Source: CAVVSD01 sp963837655 (GTDB lineage: Bacteria; Actinomycetota; Thermoleophilia; Solirubrobacterales; Solirubrobacteraceae). From it: a DNA stretch of 64,000 nucleotides. Both the position numbers and the translations under genes were made by a program. Each line of letters begins with the position of its first letter. Position 1 is the first letter of the stretch. The notes under the pieces were generated by a model, which did no database searches, was not told where the DNA came from, and saw nothing but the letters and a program-made list of their open reading frames with translations. The DNA is taken from NCBI GenBank assembly GCA_963837655.1, contig CAWIOK010000023.1, positions 186,001 to 250,000 on the forward strand, given 5' to 3'. This document shows positions 1-8,075 of the stretch, one piece after another.

Positions 1-355
1 GCACCGGGACCTCCCCGGCCGGGCCGATGCGCACGTGCGCGCCGGTGGAGAGCTCGGGCAGTCCGAACGTCCGCTCCGGGAGGTCGCGCGGACGGACGCC
101 GTAGTGGCCCGAGATGGCGAGGGCGTCGTCGGGGCCGAGGCTGAGGAGGGCGACGTCGGCGCCGAAGAGCTCGCCGAGCTCCACCGCCGCGCGCTCGACG
201 ATGACGTCGAGCTCCATGTCCTGCCCGAGCGCCGCGATGACCTGCGCGAGGCGCGTCGCGCGCAGCAGCGTGCGCGCGGTGTTGCGCTCGGCGTTGTCGA
301 CGCGCTCGCGCAGCTCGTCGTTCTCTCGGCGGAGGATGTCGAGCGGCTCGCTCAC
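1..355 (-). CDS. GAF-domain signalling protein, 3' part outside window
   Basis: Reading leftward from a GTG at 355, the frame stays open to the window edge (118 codons). The first ~35 residues form a charged helix (RENDELRERV), probably a short coiled coil. They are followed by the start of a GAF-like sensor fold (IAALGQDMELDVIVERAA, then LFGADVALLSL). The GTG overlaps the TGA of the upstream FIST gene by 4 bp (352-355), so the two are probably co-translated. FIST and GAF modules are both sensory-input domains, so a shared signalling role is likely. The output domain (kinase, phosphatase or HTH) lies outside the window and cannot be named. Confidence 0.7.
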   Translation of the reverse strand, partial: MSEPLDILRRENDELRERVDNAERNTARTLLRATRLAQVIAALGQDMELDVIVERAAVELGELFGADVALLSLGPDDALAISGHYGVRPRDLPERTFGLPELSTGAHVRIGPAGEVPV

Positions 356-1531
356 AGCGCGAGCACCGAGACGGACGTCATGTGGAAGCCGCCGGGCCCG
401 ATGCGCCGGGCGAACTCGCCGTAGGCGTGGAAGCCGGCGAGCGGCGCGCCGTCGAGACCCTCCAGCAGGCCGGCGGTCTGAGCCTCGCTCACGCCGCCGA
501 GCAGCGGGACGCGATCCACGCCGGAGAACGCCAGCGCCAGGCGCGGCGGCGCGACGAGCTGGGCGACCGCGTCCAGGCCCGCGCGGCGTGCGCCGTCGAC
601 GAGTCCGTGCCCGTCGGTGCACATGACCTCGATGAGCGTGTCCTCGGGCACCTCGGTCCGGGCCATGAGCCCGGTCCCGGAGGGCGCCACGGGGAACAGA
701 TCGTGATGGCCGCTGACGGTGACCGCGCCGAGCGGATGCGACGGGACGTGATGGGGCTGCAGGGCGACGCTCGCCGGCAGCCGGCCGCCGAGCTCGCCGA
801 GGTAGATCTCCAGCGCGGGGCGCCCGTCGAGCTCCACCACGCGGCACCCGTCGACCTTCGTCACGACGTGCGGACAGCCGACCGGGCGGAAGCCGTGCCC
901 TGCCGCGACGCCGATCGGCACGTCGGAGTCGATCCAGATGGCCGTGATCCCGTGGGTGCGGGCGACGCCCTCACCGAACGTCCACGTCGCGCGGCCCTGC
1001 ATGTCGTCCGCCGCCGCCCCGCCCACGAGGGGGACGAGTGCGCTGGTCACGTCGTAGACGCCACGCGCGAACGCGCGTCCGTAGGCCCTGAGGCCATCGG
1101 CGAGCAGGAGCAGCGCGGAGTGGTCGCGAGCCTCGCCGGCGCGCGTGCGCGCTGTCTCGGCGGCGACGCGCGCGGAATCCGACGGGGTCGTCGGGGTCCC
1201 AGGCGACATGCGAGATCCCGATCGACAACCCGTCGCCGGGGAGCAGCGCGGCGACACAGCCGCGGTCGACGCTCGTGGCGCCGGCGAACGCACCGGCGGT
1301 CGAGGCGCCGACCACCCGCGCAGGCGCCGCGCGCTCGACGGCGGCTGCGTGCAGGGCGTGCAGGTCGTAGCGCACCGAGGCGAAGAGCACGAGGACATCG
1401 CCCTCGTGGGCCGGGGCGCCGCCCAGCGCGGCATCGACCGCCTCGCGGGCGGCGACGCGCGGGTCGTCGGCCGTGCTGCTTCCCGCGCGTCCCGCGCGCG
1501 TCGTCGTGGTGGTGGTCGGAAGGTCGATCAA
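352..1531 (-). pseudogene. FIST-domain sensory protein with an apparent frameshift
   Basis: FIST N and C domains are proposed intracellular small-ligand sensors. The N-terminal half (VLVLFASVRYDLHALHAA, then VVGASTAGAFAG) is in one frame from a TTG at 1531, preceded by GGAGAG six bases upstream. The C-terminal half (LLLLADGLRAYGRAF, LVGGAAADDMQG, then the FIST_C part ending FHMTSVSVLAL) is in another frame. The switch falls near 1169-1190, around DDPVGF/DSARVAAE. Removing one C from the CCCC run there would join the halves smoothly. The span is 1180 nt, one base over a multiple of three. It could be a true pseudogene, a programmed shift or a sequencing error. The start codon is inferred. Confidence 0.75.
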
Positions 1532-1619
1532 GCTGGGCTCTCCACATCGTGTGGTCGGCGGGGCGCGAGACCGACTTGAGCCCTTCCGCGGCATGACGGC
1601 CGGATGGCGCGCGCAGGCG

Positions 1620-1835
1620 TCAGTCGTCCTCCTCTCCCCGCCACGCCGACAGCCACGCGAGGCGCATGCACCAGACCACGAAGAGGGTCAGCAGCAGCGC
1701 GCCGAGGCTCTCGCGGACGATCGCGTAGGCCCCGAAGATCACCGCGAGGGCGGCCCAGCCGACCGCGATCGCGATGTTCGCGCGCCGCCAGTCCTCCGAC
1801 GACGAAGGCTGTCTGCCCCAGCGGCGGTCCGCCAT
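1620..1835 (-). CDS. Small two-helix membrane protein
   Basis: A 71-residue protein with a polar N-terminus (MADRRWGRQPSSSEDWRR), then two hydrophobic stretches at about residues 20-40 and 44-62 (IAIAVGWAALAVIFGAYAIV; LGALLLTLFVVWCMRLAWL) and an acidic tail EEDD. It starts 16 bp after the stop of the O-methyltransferase on the same strand, so it is probably the second gene of that operon. I do not recognise a family. It looks like a small integral membrane protein of unknown role. Confidence 0.6.
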   Translation of the reverse strand: MADRRWGRQPSSSEDWRRANIAIAVGWAALAVIFGAYAIVRESLGALLLTLFVVWCMRLAWLSAWRGEEDD

Positions 1836-1851
1836 CGCACGATTGTCGCGG

Positions 1852-2481
1852 TCAGGCGGTGCGCCAGGCCAGCATCAGCCCGTCGCCGACGGTCAGCAGC
1901 ACGTTGTCGACGCGCGGGTCGGCCTGCACGTGATCGTTGAACGCCTGCAGCGCGTGCCCGCCGCCGCCATCGAGCACCCGTCCGCGCGCGAGGACGTTGT
2001 CGGCGACGATGACGCCGCGCTCGGAGAGCTTCGGGACGACCGCCTCGTAGTAGGCGATGTAGTCGGGCTTCCAGGCGTCGAGGAACACGAGGTCCAACGG
2101 CCCGTCGAGCCCCGCGACGAGCTCGCGTGCGTCGCCGGTCAGCAGCTCGACGCGGTCGGCGAGCGGACTGGCCTGGATGTGGCCCCGGGCGACGTCGGCC
2201 CGCGCCGGGTCGGCCTCGATCGTGATGACGGTGCCACCGGGCGCGATCCGCTCGGCGAGCGCGAGGGCGCCTACGCCCGTGAACGTGCCTATCTCGAGCA
2301 CCCGGCGTGCGCCGCCGACGGCGACCAGAGCGGCGAGGAGGCGGCTCTCGACGAGGGCGCTCATCATCTGCGGCGCACCGGAGTTGGCATCGGTCCATGC
2401 CGCGGCGGCGTCCGTGGCGGACGGGTGCGGGGTGGTGTGCGCGGAGGCGTAGCGCTCGGCCCGCGGGTCGACGAGATCCAC
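1852..2481 (-). CDS. Class I SAM-dependent O-methyltransferase (caffeoyl-CoA OMT type)
   Basis: A 209-residue methyltransferase. The SAM-binding glycine motif is VLEIGTFTGVGALALAE, followed by the acidic loop end TVITIEADPAR and the motif LDLVFLDAWKPDYIAYYE, whose Asp is a usual metal ligand in this family. VIVADNVLARGRV is the fourth motif. Length and motif order match bacterial O-methyltransferase family 3 proteins. The acceptor substrate is unknown. The start is a GTG at 2481, with a TAGGCT hexamer six bases upstream, which suggests a leaderless transcript. It is divergent from the gene at 2512. Confidence 0.88.
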   Translation of the reverse strand: MDLVDPRAERYASAHTTPHPSATDAAAAWTDANSGAPQMMSALVESRLLAALVAVGGARRVLEIGTFTGVGALALAERIAPGGTVITIEADPARADVARGHIQASPLADRVELLTGDARELVAGLDGPLDLVFLDAWKPDYIAYYEAVVPKLSERGVIVADNVLARGRVLDGGGGHALQAFNDHVQADPRVDNVLLTVGDGLMLAWRTA

Positions 2482-2511
2482 GTGTGGAGCCTACGAGTAG
2501 GGTCGCGGTCG
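2482..2511. promoter_or_regulatory. Back-to-back -10 elements for two leaderless genes
   Basis: The 30 bp between divergent start codons contain TAGGCT on the minus strand (complement of 2488-2493), 6 nt before the GTG at 2481, and TAGGGT on the plus strand (2498-2503), 8 nt before the ATG at 2512. No Shine-Dalgarno sequence is visible for either gene. This fits two leaderless transcripts whose -10 boxes are only 4 bp apart, so the two promoters would compete for polymerase. Inferred from sequence pattern only. Confidence 0.5.
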
Positions 2512-2886
2512 ATGATCCTGCTCGTCCGCTTCATCGGCAATGTCGCCGCGATCTGGGTCGCCTCGCAGCTGCTGAACGGCGTGACCTACGGCGACGAGCT
2601 GACGACCCTGTTGCTCGCCGCGCTCGTGCTCACGATCGCCAACTGGCTCGTGAAGCCGTTCCTCACGCTCCTGGCGCTGCCGGTCATCCTCCTCACGCTC
2701 GGCATCGCGTACTTCTTCGTCAGCCTCGTGATGCTGCTGCTCACGTCGGCGATCGTCCACGGCTTCCAGATCGACGGCTTCTGGACCTACGTCGGCGCGA
2801 CGATCATCGTCTGGGCGGTCAACGCGTTCGTGCAGGCGGTCGCGCCCAAGCCCGATACCCGGCGCCGCGAGGTCAGCCGGTACTAG
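2512..2886 (+). CDS. Holin-superfamily IV-like (PF04020-type) membrane protein
   Basis: A 124-residue integral membrane protein with four hydrophobic helices: about residues 4-22, 28-60 (TLLLAALVLTIANWLVKPFL), 58-83 and 92-112. The NWLVKPFLTLLALPVILLTLG stretch is characteristic of the phage-holin-family-4/Mycobact_memb group. These occur as ordinary chromosomal genes in many bacteria and do not imply a prophage; no other phage gene is nearby. Function is unknown. The frame is open further upstream, but the ATG at 2512 immediately precedes the hydrophobic N-terminus and has a -10-like hexamer before it. The stop overlaps that of the convergent gene by 4 bp. Confidence 0.8.
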   Translation: MILLVRFIGNVAAIWVASQLLNGVTYGDELTTLLLAALVLTIANWLVKPFLTLLALPVILLTLGIAYFFVSLVMLLLTSAIVHGFQIDGFWTYVGATIIVWAVNAFVQAVAPKPDTRRREVSRY

Positions 2887-3836
2887 ACGTCGAGCGCGGC
2901 GGCGGCCGTCGCGCGCAGGCCCGGATCGGCCTCGCCGGCGCCCATCGTGACCCGCCCGCCGCTGGGCTGGCCCCAGTTGAACAGCGCGAGGTCCAGCGCC
3001 TCGACCGGCACCTCGGCCTCCTCGGCGAGATCGGTCGCGCGCCGCCCGAGCAGCATCGGGTCCCCGATGCCGAACACGCGCTTGGCGGCGAGGGTCGTCG
3101 CGTCGTCGGCGAAGTGCATCGCGGCGGCCTGGACGTCGGCGAGGCCGAGCCGGCCCGCCGTGACGAGGAAGTCGTAGCGCGCGCCACGGTCGACGCCGGG
3201 CAGCGAGAGCCGCTCGAAGACGCGGTCGAAGCGACGCTGCGGCGTCCAGGCGGGCTCGCCGGCGAGCGCCGCTTGCTGGGACCCGGCGCGCGCCGCCCAG
3301 GCGCGGTATCCGGCGAGGGTCCGCTCGTCGCCCGAGGAGCGCAGGCCGCGTGAGACGGCCGACAGGTCCGGGAGCTCCCCGGTCGCCCACGACGTGTGCG
3401 CGGCGCGGACGCCCGCGAAGGGGTCGTCACCGTCGCCGGGGCAGACCACGGCCGTGAGGAACGCGAGCCACAATCCCTCCTCGCGATCGGTCTCGAGCAT
3501 CGCCTCGGCGTACGTGCCCGGCGGCTCGGTCGCGAGCTGGGCGAGGCGCGAGGCGGCGAACGCGATCTCGTCCGCGAGCCGCTCGGCGTCGGCCGACGCC
3601 TTCAGGCCGGGAACCAGCCCGGACCGGTAGCCGTCGTCGGTCGCCCGCGCGAGCTGACGGACGCGTACTCCACCGCGCGAGGAGGACGACCGCGAGCGCG
3701 ACCCGGACGTGCTCGGCCTCGACGCCGTCGAGCGCGTGCTGGACGCGGCGCTGCGCGGCACCCGCCGCTCAGGCTCGGGCTCCCGGCAGATCGGGCAGTT
3801 CTGGACGAAGCGGTTGTGACGGCAGAAGCTGGGCAC
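2883..3836 (-). CDS. Conserved hypothetical protein with N-terminal zinc-binding motif
   Basis: A 317-residue protein. The N-terminus VPSFCRHNRFVQNCPIC has a C-x-H-x6-C-x2-C pattern (Cys5, His7, Cys14, Cys17) that could bind one zinc. A Ser/Arg-rich linker follows (about residues 28-58), then a helical domain starting QLARATDDGYRSGLVPGLKAS and running to the end. No catalytic motif is recognised. The linker reads oddly but stays in frame with both flanks, so I treat the gene as intact. GTG start at 3836, with TATCCT on the same strand 8 nt upstream, a likely leaderless start. Function unknown. Confidence 0.7.
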   Translation of the reverse strand: MPSFCRHNRFVQNCPICREPEPERRVPRSAASSTRSTASRPSTSGSRSRSSSSRGGVRVRQLARATDDGYRSGLVPGLKASADAERLADEIAFAASRLAQLATEPPGTYAEAMLETDREEGLWLAFLTAVVCPGDGDDPFAGVRAAHTSWATGELPDLSAVSRGLRSSGDERTLAGYRAWAARAGSQQAALAGEPAWTPQRRFDRVFERLSLPGVDRGARYDFLVTAGRLGLADVQAAAMHFADDATTLAAKRVFGIGDPMLLGRRATDLAEEAEVPVEALDLALFNWGQPSGGRVTMGAGEADPGLRATAAAALDV

Positions 3837-3880
3837 CGACTACGAGGATACGGCGGAACTTTCAGTAGGTTGCCGCTCCC
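3837..3880. promoter_or_regulatory. Divergent -10 pair between two unknown genes
   Basis: The 44 bp between start codons hold TATCCT on the minus strand (complement of 3845-3850), 8 nt before the GTG at 3836, and TAGGTT on the plus strand (3866-3871), 9 nt before the ATG at 3881. No ribosome-binding site is visible on either side. The layout matches the divergent pair at 2482-2511. Confidence 0.45.
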
Positions 3881-4267
3881 ATGAGCGATGCGCTGTTCCG
3901 GATGGTCTGTGTCCCCGCCGCGCTGGACGGGTGGTCCCTGGACACACTGCGCGCCGGCGAGGTCGCGCTCCTGGTCGACGACGGCGGACTCGATGCGATC
4001 AACGTCGTCGCACACCGGCTCGACGCGCCGACGGTCCGCGTCGTCCGCTCCGAGGACACCGCCGCGGGGCAGGAGGAGACGGTCATCGCGTACGCGGCGT
4101 CGCTCCCGCTCGTGTGGATCGCCCCGGCCTTCACCGACGACGCCCGGACCTGGGCGCACGATCGTGGGCCGATGACGCTGCTCGTCGAGGGGACGGGCGG
4201 GCTCACCGACGACGAGCGGCGGCGCGTCGAGCGGTTCCTCGCGATCCTCGGCCGCCAGTCCGAGTAG
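3881..4267 (+). CDS. Small unknown protein upstream of methylmalonyl-CoA epimerase
   Basis: A 128-residue soluble protein, mixed alpha/beta in appearance (GEVALLVDDGGLDAINVVA; VIAYAASLPLVWIAPAF), ending in a charged helix DDERRRVERFLAIL. No signal peptide, membrane segment or known motif. It is followed after 2 bp by the epimerase gene, so the two are probably co-transcribed. I do not recognise the family. The start is supported by the -10-like TAGGTT 9 nt upstream. Confidence 0.65.
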   Translation: MSDALFRMVCVPAALDGWSLDTLRAGEVALLVDDGGLDAINVVAHRLDAPTVRVVRSEDTAAGQEETVIAYAASLPLVWIAPAFTDDARTWAHDRGPMTLLVEGTGGLTDDERRRVERFLAILGRQSE

Positions 4268-4269
4268 CC

Positions 4270-4671
4270 GTGCTCACCCGGATCGACCACATCGGCATCG
4301 CTGTCGACGATCTCGACGCCGCGATCGCGCTGTACGAGGAGCGGCTCGTGATGCCGCTGGTGCATCGCGAGGTCGCCGAGGAGATCGGCATCGAGCTCGT
4401 GCTGCTCGAGATCGGCGAGAGCCACGTGGAGCTGCTCGCGCCGGTCCGCGAGGACACGATGCTCGCCGGCTTCCTCGCCGAGCACGGCCCCGGGCTGCAC
4501 CACGTCGCCTACCAGACGCAGGACATCGAGGCCGAGATCGCCCGGCTCGCCGGCGAGGGCATGCGGCTGATCGACACGGTGCCCCGGACCGGGGTCCGGG
4601 GCTCGCGCATCGCGTTCCTGGAGCCGGAGGGCACGGGACACGTGCTCACCGAGCTCGTCGAACCCAGCTAG
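4270..4671 (+). CDS. mce: Methylmalonyl-CoA epimerase
   Basis: A 133-residue vicinal-oxygen-chelate protein. It interconverts the (R) and (S) forms of methylmalonyl-CoA in the propionyl-CoA/succinyl-CoA route. Expected metal ligands are visible: His near the N-terminus (TRIDHIGIAVDDL), His in GPGLHHVAYQTQDI, and Glu near the C-terminus (HVLTELVEPS). The length equals the family's usual single-domain size. GTG start 2 bp after the preceding gene. No mutase or carboxylase gene is in the window. The stop codon overlaps that of the convergent nitrilase by 4 bp. Confidence 0.88.
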   Translation: MLTRIDHIGIAVDDLDAAIALYEERLVMPLVHREVAEEIGIELVLLEIGESHVELLAPVREDTMLAGFLAEHGPGLHHVAYQTQDIEAEIARLAGEGMRLIDTVPRTGVRGSRIAFLEPEGTGHVLTELVEPS

Positions 4672-5669
4672 ACGATCTCGACGTCCTCCTCCACCGGCGC
4701 AGCCATCGCAGGCCGCAGCTCCTCCACCCGAGGAAGCGGCGAGGAGTTCAGGTAGAGGCGTGTGACGTCGGCCCTGGCGTAGTGGCCGACGGGGTCCGCC
4801 GCGGCCTTGGCCAGCGCGATCATCCCGAGGTCGATGTCCGCGAACAGCAGGCCCTCAGCCGACGGGTCCAGCGGCTCGGCCAGCTCGCGCCCGTCGGGAG
4901 CGAAGATCATCGCGTGGCCGCCGCCCCGGCCGAGCATCTGGGCCTTGTCCTCGGTGTCGCAGAACATCTCGTGGGCGCTGTCGCCGACCGTCGCGCACGC
5001 GGCGAGGACGAAGCAGCCGCCCTCGACGGCGTACATGCGGCTCGCCGCCATGTTGACCTCAGGCCCGAGCGCGTAGGCCATGCCCGCGTAGAGCGAGAAC
5101 GTCGGCCACGCAGCGCAGTGCACCTGCTCGCCCTTGCTGTACATCGCGTAGCGCGTCAACGGCTGCAGGTGCTCCCAGCAGCACAGCGAGCCGACCCTGC
5201 CGATCGATGTGTCGAGCACCGCGAGGTCCGAGCCCGCCCCCTCGCCGAACACGGAGCGCTCCACGTGCGTCGGCTTGAGCTTGCGCCGCGCCTGGACGAT
5301 CTCCCCCGCGTCGTCGACGAGGACCTGCCCCATGTAGAGGCTGCCGCCCGCGCGCTCGGAGATCCCCAGGCTCACATGGATCCCGTGCTTCGCGGCCGCG
5401 GCCTGCACCCTGGCCAGCGGCTCCTCGCCGATGACGAGCGAGTTCTCGAAGTAGCGCTGCACGAACTGCATGCCCCATGCCGGCGCGCCGAGCCAGATCC
5501 ACCACGGGTAGCCGGGGACCCAGGTCTCCGGGAAGGCGACGATGTCGGCGCCACCCGCCGAGGCCTGGCCGATGAGGTCGATCGCCTTGTCGATCGTCGC
5601 GCCGGCGTCCAGCCACACGGGCTCGGCCTGGACGACGGCGGCCTTGTACTGCTGCTTGGTGGGCTCCAT
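4668..5669 (-). CDS. Nitrilase (carbon-nitrogen hydrolase)
   Basis: A 333-residue enzyme of the nitrilase branch, which hydrolyses organic nitriles to carboxylic acid and ammonia. The Glu-Lys-Cys triad is complete: Glu48 in AFPETWVPGYPWW, Lys130 in RRKLKPTHVER, and Cys164 in SLCCWEHLQPL. The PGYPWW and CCWEHLQP signatures favour a true nitrilase over an amidase. Length is typical. It lies 38 bp downstream of an AraC-type regulator on the same strand, as in many nitrilase loci, and beyond that gltBD. The released ammonia could feed glutamate synthase (inference). The substrate, aliphatic or aryl, cannot be told from sequence. Confidence 0.92.
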   Translation of the reverse strand: MEPTKQQYKAAVVQAEPVWLDAGATIDKAIDLIGQASAGGADIVAFPETWVPGYPWWIWLGAPAWGMQFVQRYFENSLVIGEEPLARVQAAAAKHGIHVSLGISERAGGSLYMGQVLVDDAGEIVQARRKLKPTHVERSVFGEGAGSDLAVLDTSIGRVGSLCCWEHLQPLTRYAMYSKGEQVHCAAWPTFSLYAGMAYALGPEVNMAASRMYAVEGGCFVLAACATVGDSAHEMFCDTEDKAQMLGRGGGHAMIFAPDGRELAEPLDPSAEGLLFADIDLGMIALAKAAADPVGHYARADVTRLYLNSSPLPRVEELRPAMAAPVEEDVEIV

Positions 5670-5707
5670 GCCGCGACGCTAGATCGCGCCGCCCAGCGCC
5701 GCTTGAC

Positions 5708-6571
5708 TCAGAGCGACCTGCGGTGCTCGCTGGGCGGCACCCCGAAGTGCGCCCGGTACGCCCGCGAGAAGTGGGCAGGGCTGCGGAAGCCCCAGCGGAA
5801 CGCGATCTCGGTCACGCCACGGTCGCCGTCCGCGAGGTCGCCCCGCGCCCGCTCCAGTCGTCGCCGCAGGATGTGGCGGCCCAGCGTCTCCGATCGCTCC
5901 TGCGCCCACAGCCGATGCACGTAGCGGGGCGACAGCGCGTGCGCCGCAGCGATCGACCCCGGGGTGAGCGACGGGTCGCCGAGCTCGCGCTCGACGTGCA
6001 GCCGGATCGCGCGGCGGTGCGCCTCGGCCGGGGACGCGGCCCGGCCCAGCAGCGCGCCGAGCGTCACTGCGAGGAGGTCCACCGTGCGCTCGCCGTCCTC
6101 CGGCGCGAGCAGCTCTGCGGGCGCGGCGGCCCGCGATGCGGTCAGCCCGTCGATCGGCCCGATGCGCTCGGCCAGCAGCGCGCGGGGCAGCTGGAGGACC
6201 GTCTGCACGAACGGCCCGTCGAAGGTCAGCGTATACGGGCGCGTGGCGTCGTAGAGCGCCAGCTCGCCCGGGCCCAGCAGCGCCTCGCGGCCGTCCTGGC
6301 GGACGAGGCCGCGGCCGGTCCGCTGCACGCTGACGAGGATGTCCTCGCCCGACCCTCGCTCGATCTGCCGCGGCGAGCGCACCACGTGGTGGGCCACCGA
6401 CCGCACCGCCGTCCGGCGCACCGGGCCCAGCACGACGCTGTACAGCGAGCCGGTGAAGCCCAGTCCCGGACGCTCGGCGTCGAGGCCGACGAACGTGTCG
6501 CAGATCAGCTCGCGCCAGTAGGAGAAGCGCTCCGCCGCGCCGACCTCGTCGGTCGTCAGCCGGAGCGCCAC
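5708..6571 (-). CDS. AraC-family transcriptional regulator, probable nitrilase regulator
   Basis: A 287-residue regulator. Residues ~1-180 resemble the AraC-binding-like domain (ELICDTFVGLDAERP; GEDILVSVQRTGRGLVRQDGR). Residues ~185-285 hold two helix-turn-helix motifs ending FRSPAHFSRAYRAHFGVPPSEHR, the AraC signature. It starts 4 bp after the gltD stop and precedes the nitrilase on the same strand, so it probably controls the nitrilase in the manner of NitR. The inducer may be the nitrile or its product; this is inference. Confidence 0.88.
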   Translation of the reverse strand: MALRLTTDEVGAAERFSYWRELICDTFVGLDAERPGLGFTGSLYSVVLGPVRRTAVRSVAHHVVRSPRQIERGSGEDILVSVQRTGRGLVRQDGREALLGPGELALYDATRPYTLTFDGPFVQTVLQLPRALLAERIGPIDGLTASRAAAPAELLAPEDGERTVDLLAVTLGALLGRAASPAEAHRRAIRLHVERELGDPSLTPGSIAAAHALSPRYVHRLWAQERSETLGRHILRRRLERARGDLADGDRGVTEIAFRWGFRSPAHFSRAYRAHFGVPPSEHRRSL

Positions 6572-6575
6572 CGGC

Positions 6576-8075
6576 CTACCGCTGGACGCTCACGCTGCCG
6601 TCGGCGTGCTTCGGCGGGCCCTCTGGGCCCTCGTCGGCGTCGCTGCGGCCGATCATGTCGTCGAGCGAGCCGAGATAGCGGTCCACCATCCGCGCGCACT
6701 GGCGGCCCTCGTTGATCGCCCACACGATGAGCGACTGGCCGCGCCGCGCGTCGCCGGCGGCGAACACGCCGGGCATCGATGTCGTGTAGGGCGACATGGC
6801 CTTGACGTTGCCGCGCGGGTCCTTCGCGACGCCGATCTGGTCGAGCAGCTCCTGCTCGGGATGCAGGAAGCCCATGGCGAGCAGCACCAGCTCGGCCTTG
6901 ATCTCCAGCTCGGTGCCCTCGACGGGCGCGAACGGCGGCGCGGGCTCGGCCTGCGCGGCGTGCAGCGTCGTCACGCGCCCCTCGTCGCCGGTGAGGTGGG
7001 TCGTCGTGATCGCGAAGTCCTGCTCGCCTGTGCCCGCGGTCTGGGCCTCCTCCATCGCGTACGAGAGGCGGAACTTCAGCGGCCACAGCGGCCAGGGCGT
7101 GCGGTCGTCGGGGCGGTGGGCCGGCGGTTCGGGCAGCAGCTCGAGCTGGACGACGGATGCCGCCCCCTCGCGGACCGACTGCCCGACGCAGTCCGCGCCG
7201 GTGTCGCCGCCGCCGATCACGACGACGTGCTTGCCGGTGGCGCTGATCTGCGCCTCGGTGCCGCTCTGCACGAACCGCGTGCGCGCGTACAGGTAGTCCA
7301 TCGCGAAGTGGATGCCGTCGAGCTCGCGGCCCGGCACCGTGAGGTCGCGCGGCACGCGCGACCCGGTGGCGAGCACGACCGCGTCGTGGCGCTCGCGCAG
7401 CTTCTCGTAGGTCACGTCGACGCCCACGTCGACGCCGAGCTGCACGTCGACACCCTCGGCGCGCATCTGGTCCACGCGGCGCTCGACGACGTGCTTCTCG
7501 ATCTTGAAGTCCGGCACGCCGAAGCGCACGAGGCCGCCCGCGAACTCATCGCGCTCATAGAGCGTCACGGTGTGGCCGGCGCGACGCAGCTGCTGTGCGG
7601 CGGCCATGCCCGCGGGGCCTGCGCCGACGACGCCGACCGTGCGACCGGTCTCCAAGAGCGGCGGCTGCGGGACGACCCAGCCCTCCGACCATGCGCGGTC
7701 GATGATCGAGTTCTCGATCTGCTTGATCGTGACCGCGTCGCCCTCGCGGATCTCCAGCACGCACGCGGCCTCGCACGGCGCGGGGCACAGACGACCGGTG
7801 AACTCGGGGAAGTTGTTCGTCGCGTGCAGCTGCGCGATGGCGTCCTGCCAGCGGTCGCGGTAGACGAGGTCGTTCCAGTCCGGGATCAGGTTCCCGAGCG
7901 GGCAGCCGTTGTGGCAGAACGGCACGCCGCACTCCATGCAGCGCGCGCCCTGGTCGCGGAGCTCCGCGTCGGGCCGCTGGACCAGGAACTCCTCGTAGTC
8001 GCTCGCCCGCTCGGCCGGGTCGCGGTAGACGACGCCGTGGCGCTCGATCTTCAGGAAGGCGCCGACCTCACCCAT
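6576..8075 (-). CDS. gltD: Glutamate synthase small subunit
   Basis: A 499-residue flavoprotein that passes electrons from NADPH (or NADH) to the large subunit. The N-terminal cysteine set for the [4Fe-4S] clusters is visible (CMECGVPFCHNGCPLGN; CPAPCEAACVLEI). Two dinucleotide-binding motifs follow: VGVVGAGPAGMAAAQQL for FAD and VVVIGGGDTGADCVG for NAD(P)H. GVFAAGDARRGQSLIVWAI near the C-terminus is the conserved second FAD motif. The start codon overlaps the end of gltB by 8 bp, showing tight coupling. Length is typical. Confidence 0.96.
   Translation of the reverse strand: MGEVGAFLKIERHGVVYRDPAERASDYEEFLVQRPDAELRDQGARCMECGVPFCHNGCPLGNLIPDWNDLVYRDRWQDAIAQLHATNNFPEFTGRLCPAPCEAACVLEIREGDAVTIKQIENSIIDRAWSEGWVVPQPPLLETGRTVGVVGAGPAGMAAAQQLRRAGHTVTLYERDEFAGGLVRFGVPDFKIEKHVVERRVDQMRAEGVDVQLGVDVGVDVTYEKLRERHDAVVLATGSRVPRDLTVPGRELDGIHFAMDYLYARTRFVQSGTEAQISATGKHVVVIGGGDTGADCVGQSVREGAASVVQLELLPEPPAHRPDDRTPWPLWPLKFRLSYAMEEAQTAGTGEQDFAITTTHLTGDEGRVTTLHAAQAEPAPPFAPVEGTELEIKAELVLLAMGFLHPEQELLDQIGVAKDPRGNVKAMSPYTTSMPGVFAAGDARRGQSLIVWAINEGRQCARMVDRYLGSLDDMIGRSDADEGPEGPPKHADGSVSVQR

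Noticed and set aside
2512..2886. Prophage remnant suggested by a holin-family protein
   Set aside because: No endolysin, integrase, tail or capsid gene is nearby. Members of this family are common chromosomal genes in non-lysogens.
3660..3760. Frameshift in the zinc-motif gene at 2883-3836
   Set aside because: The Ser/Arg-rich linker looks odd, but the N-terminal Cys motif and the C-terminal helical domain share one frame, so no shift is needed.
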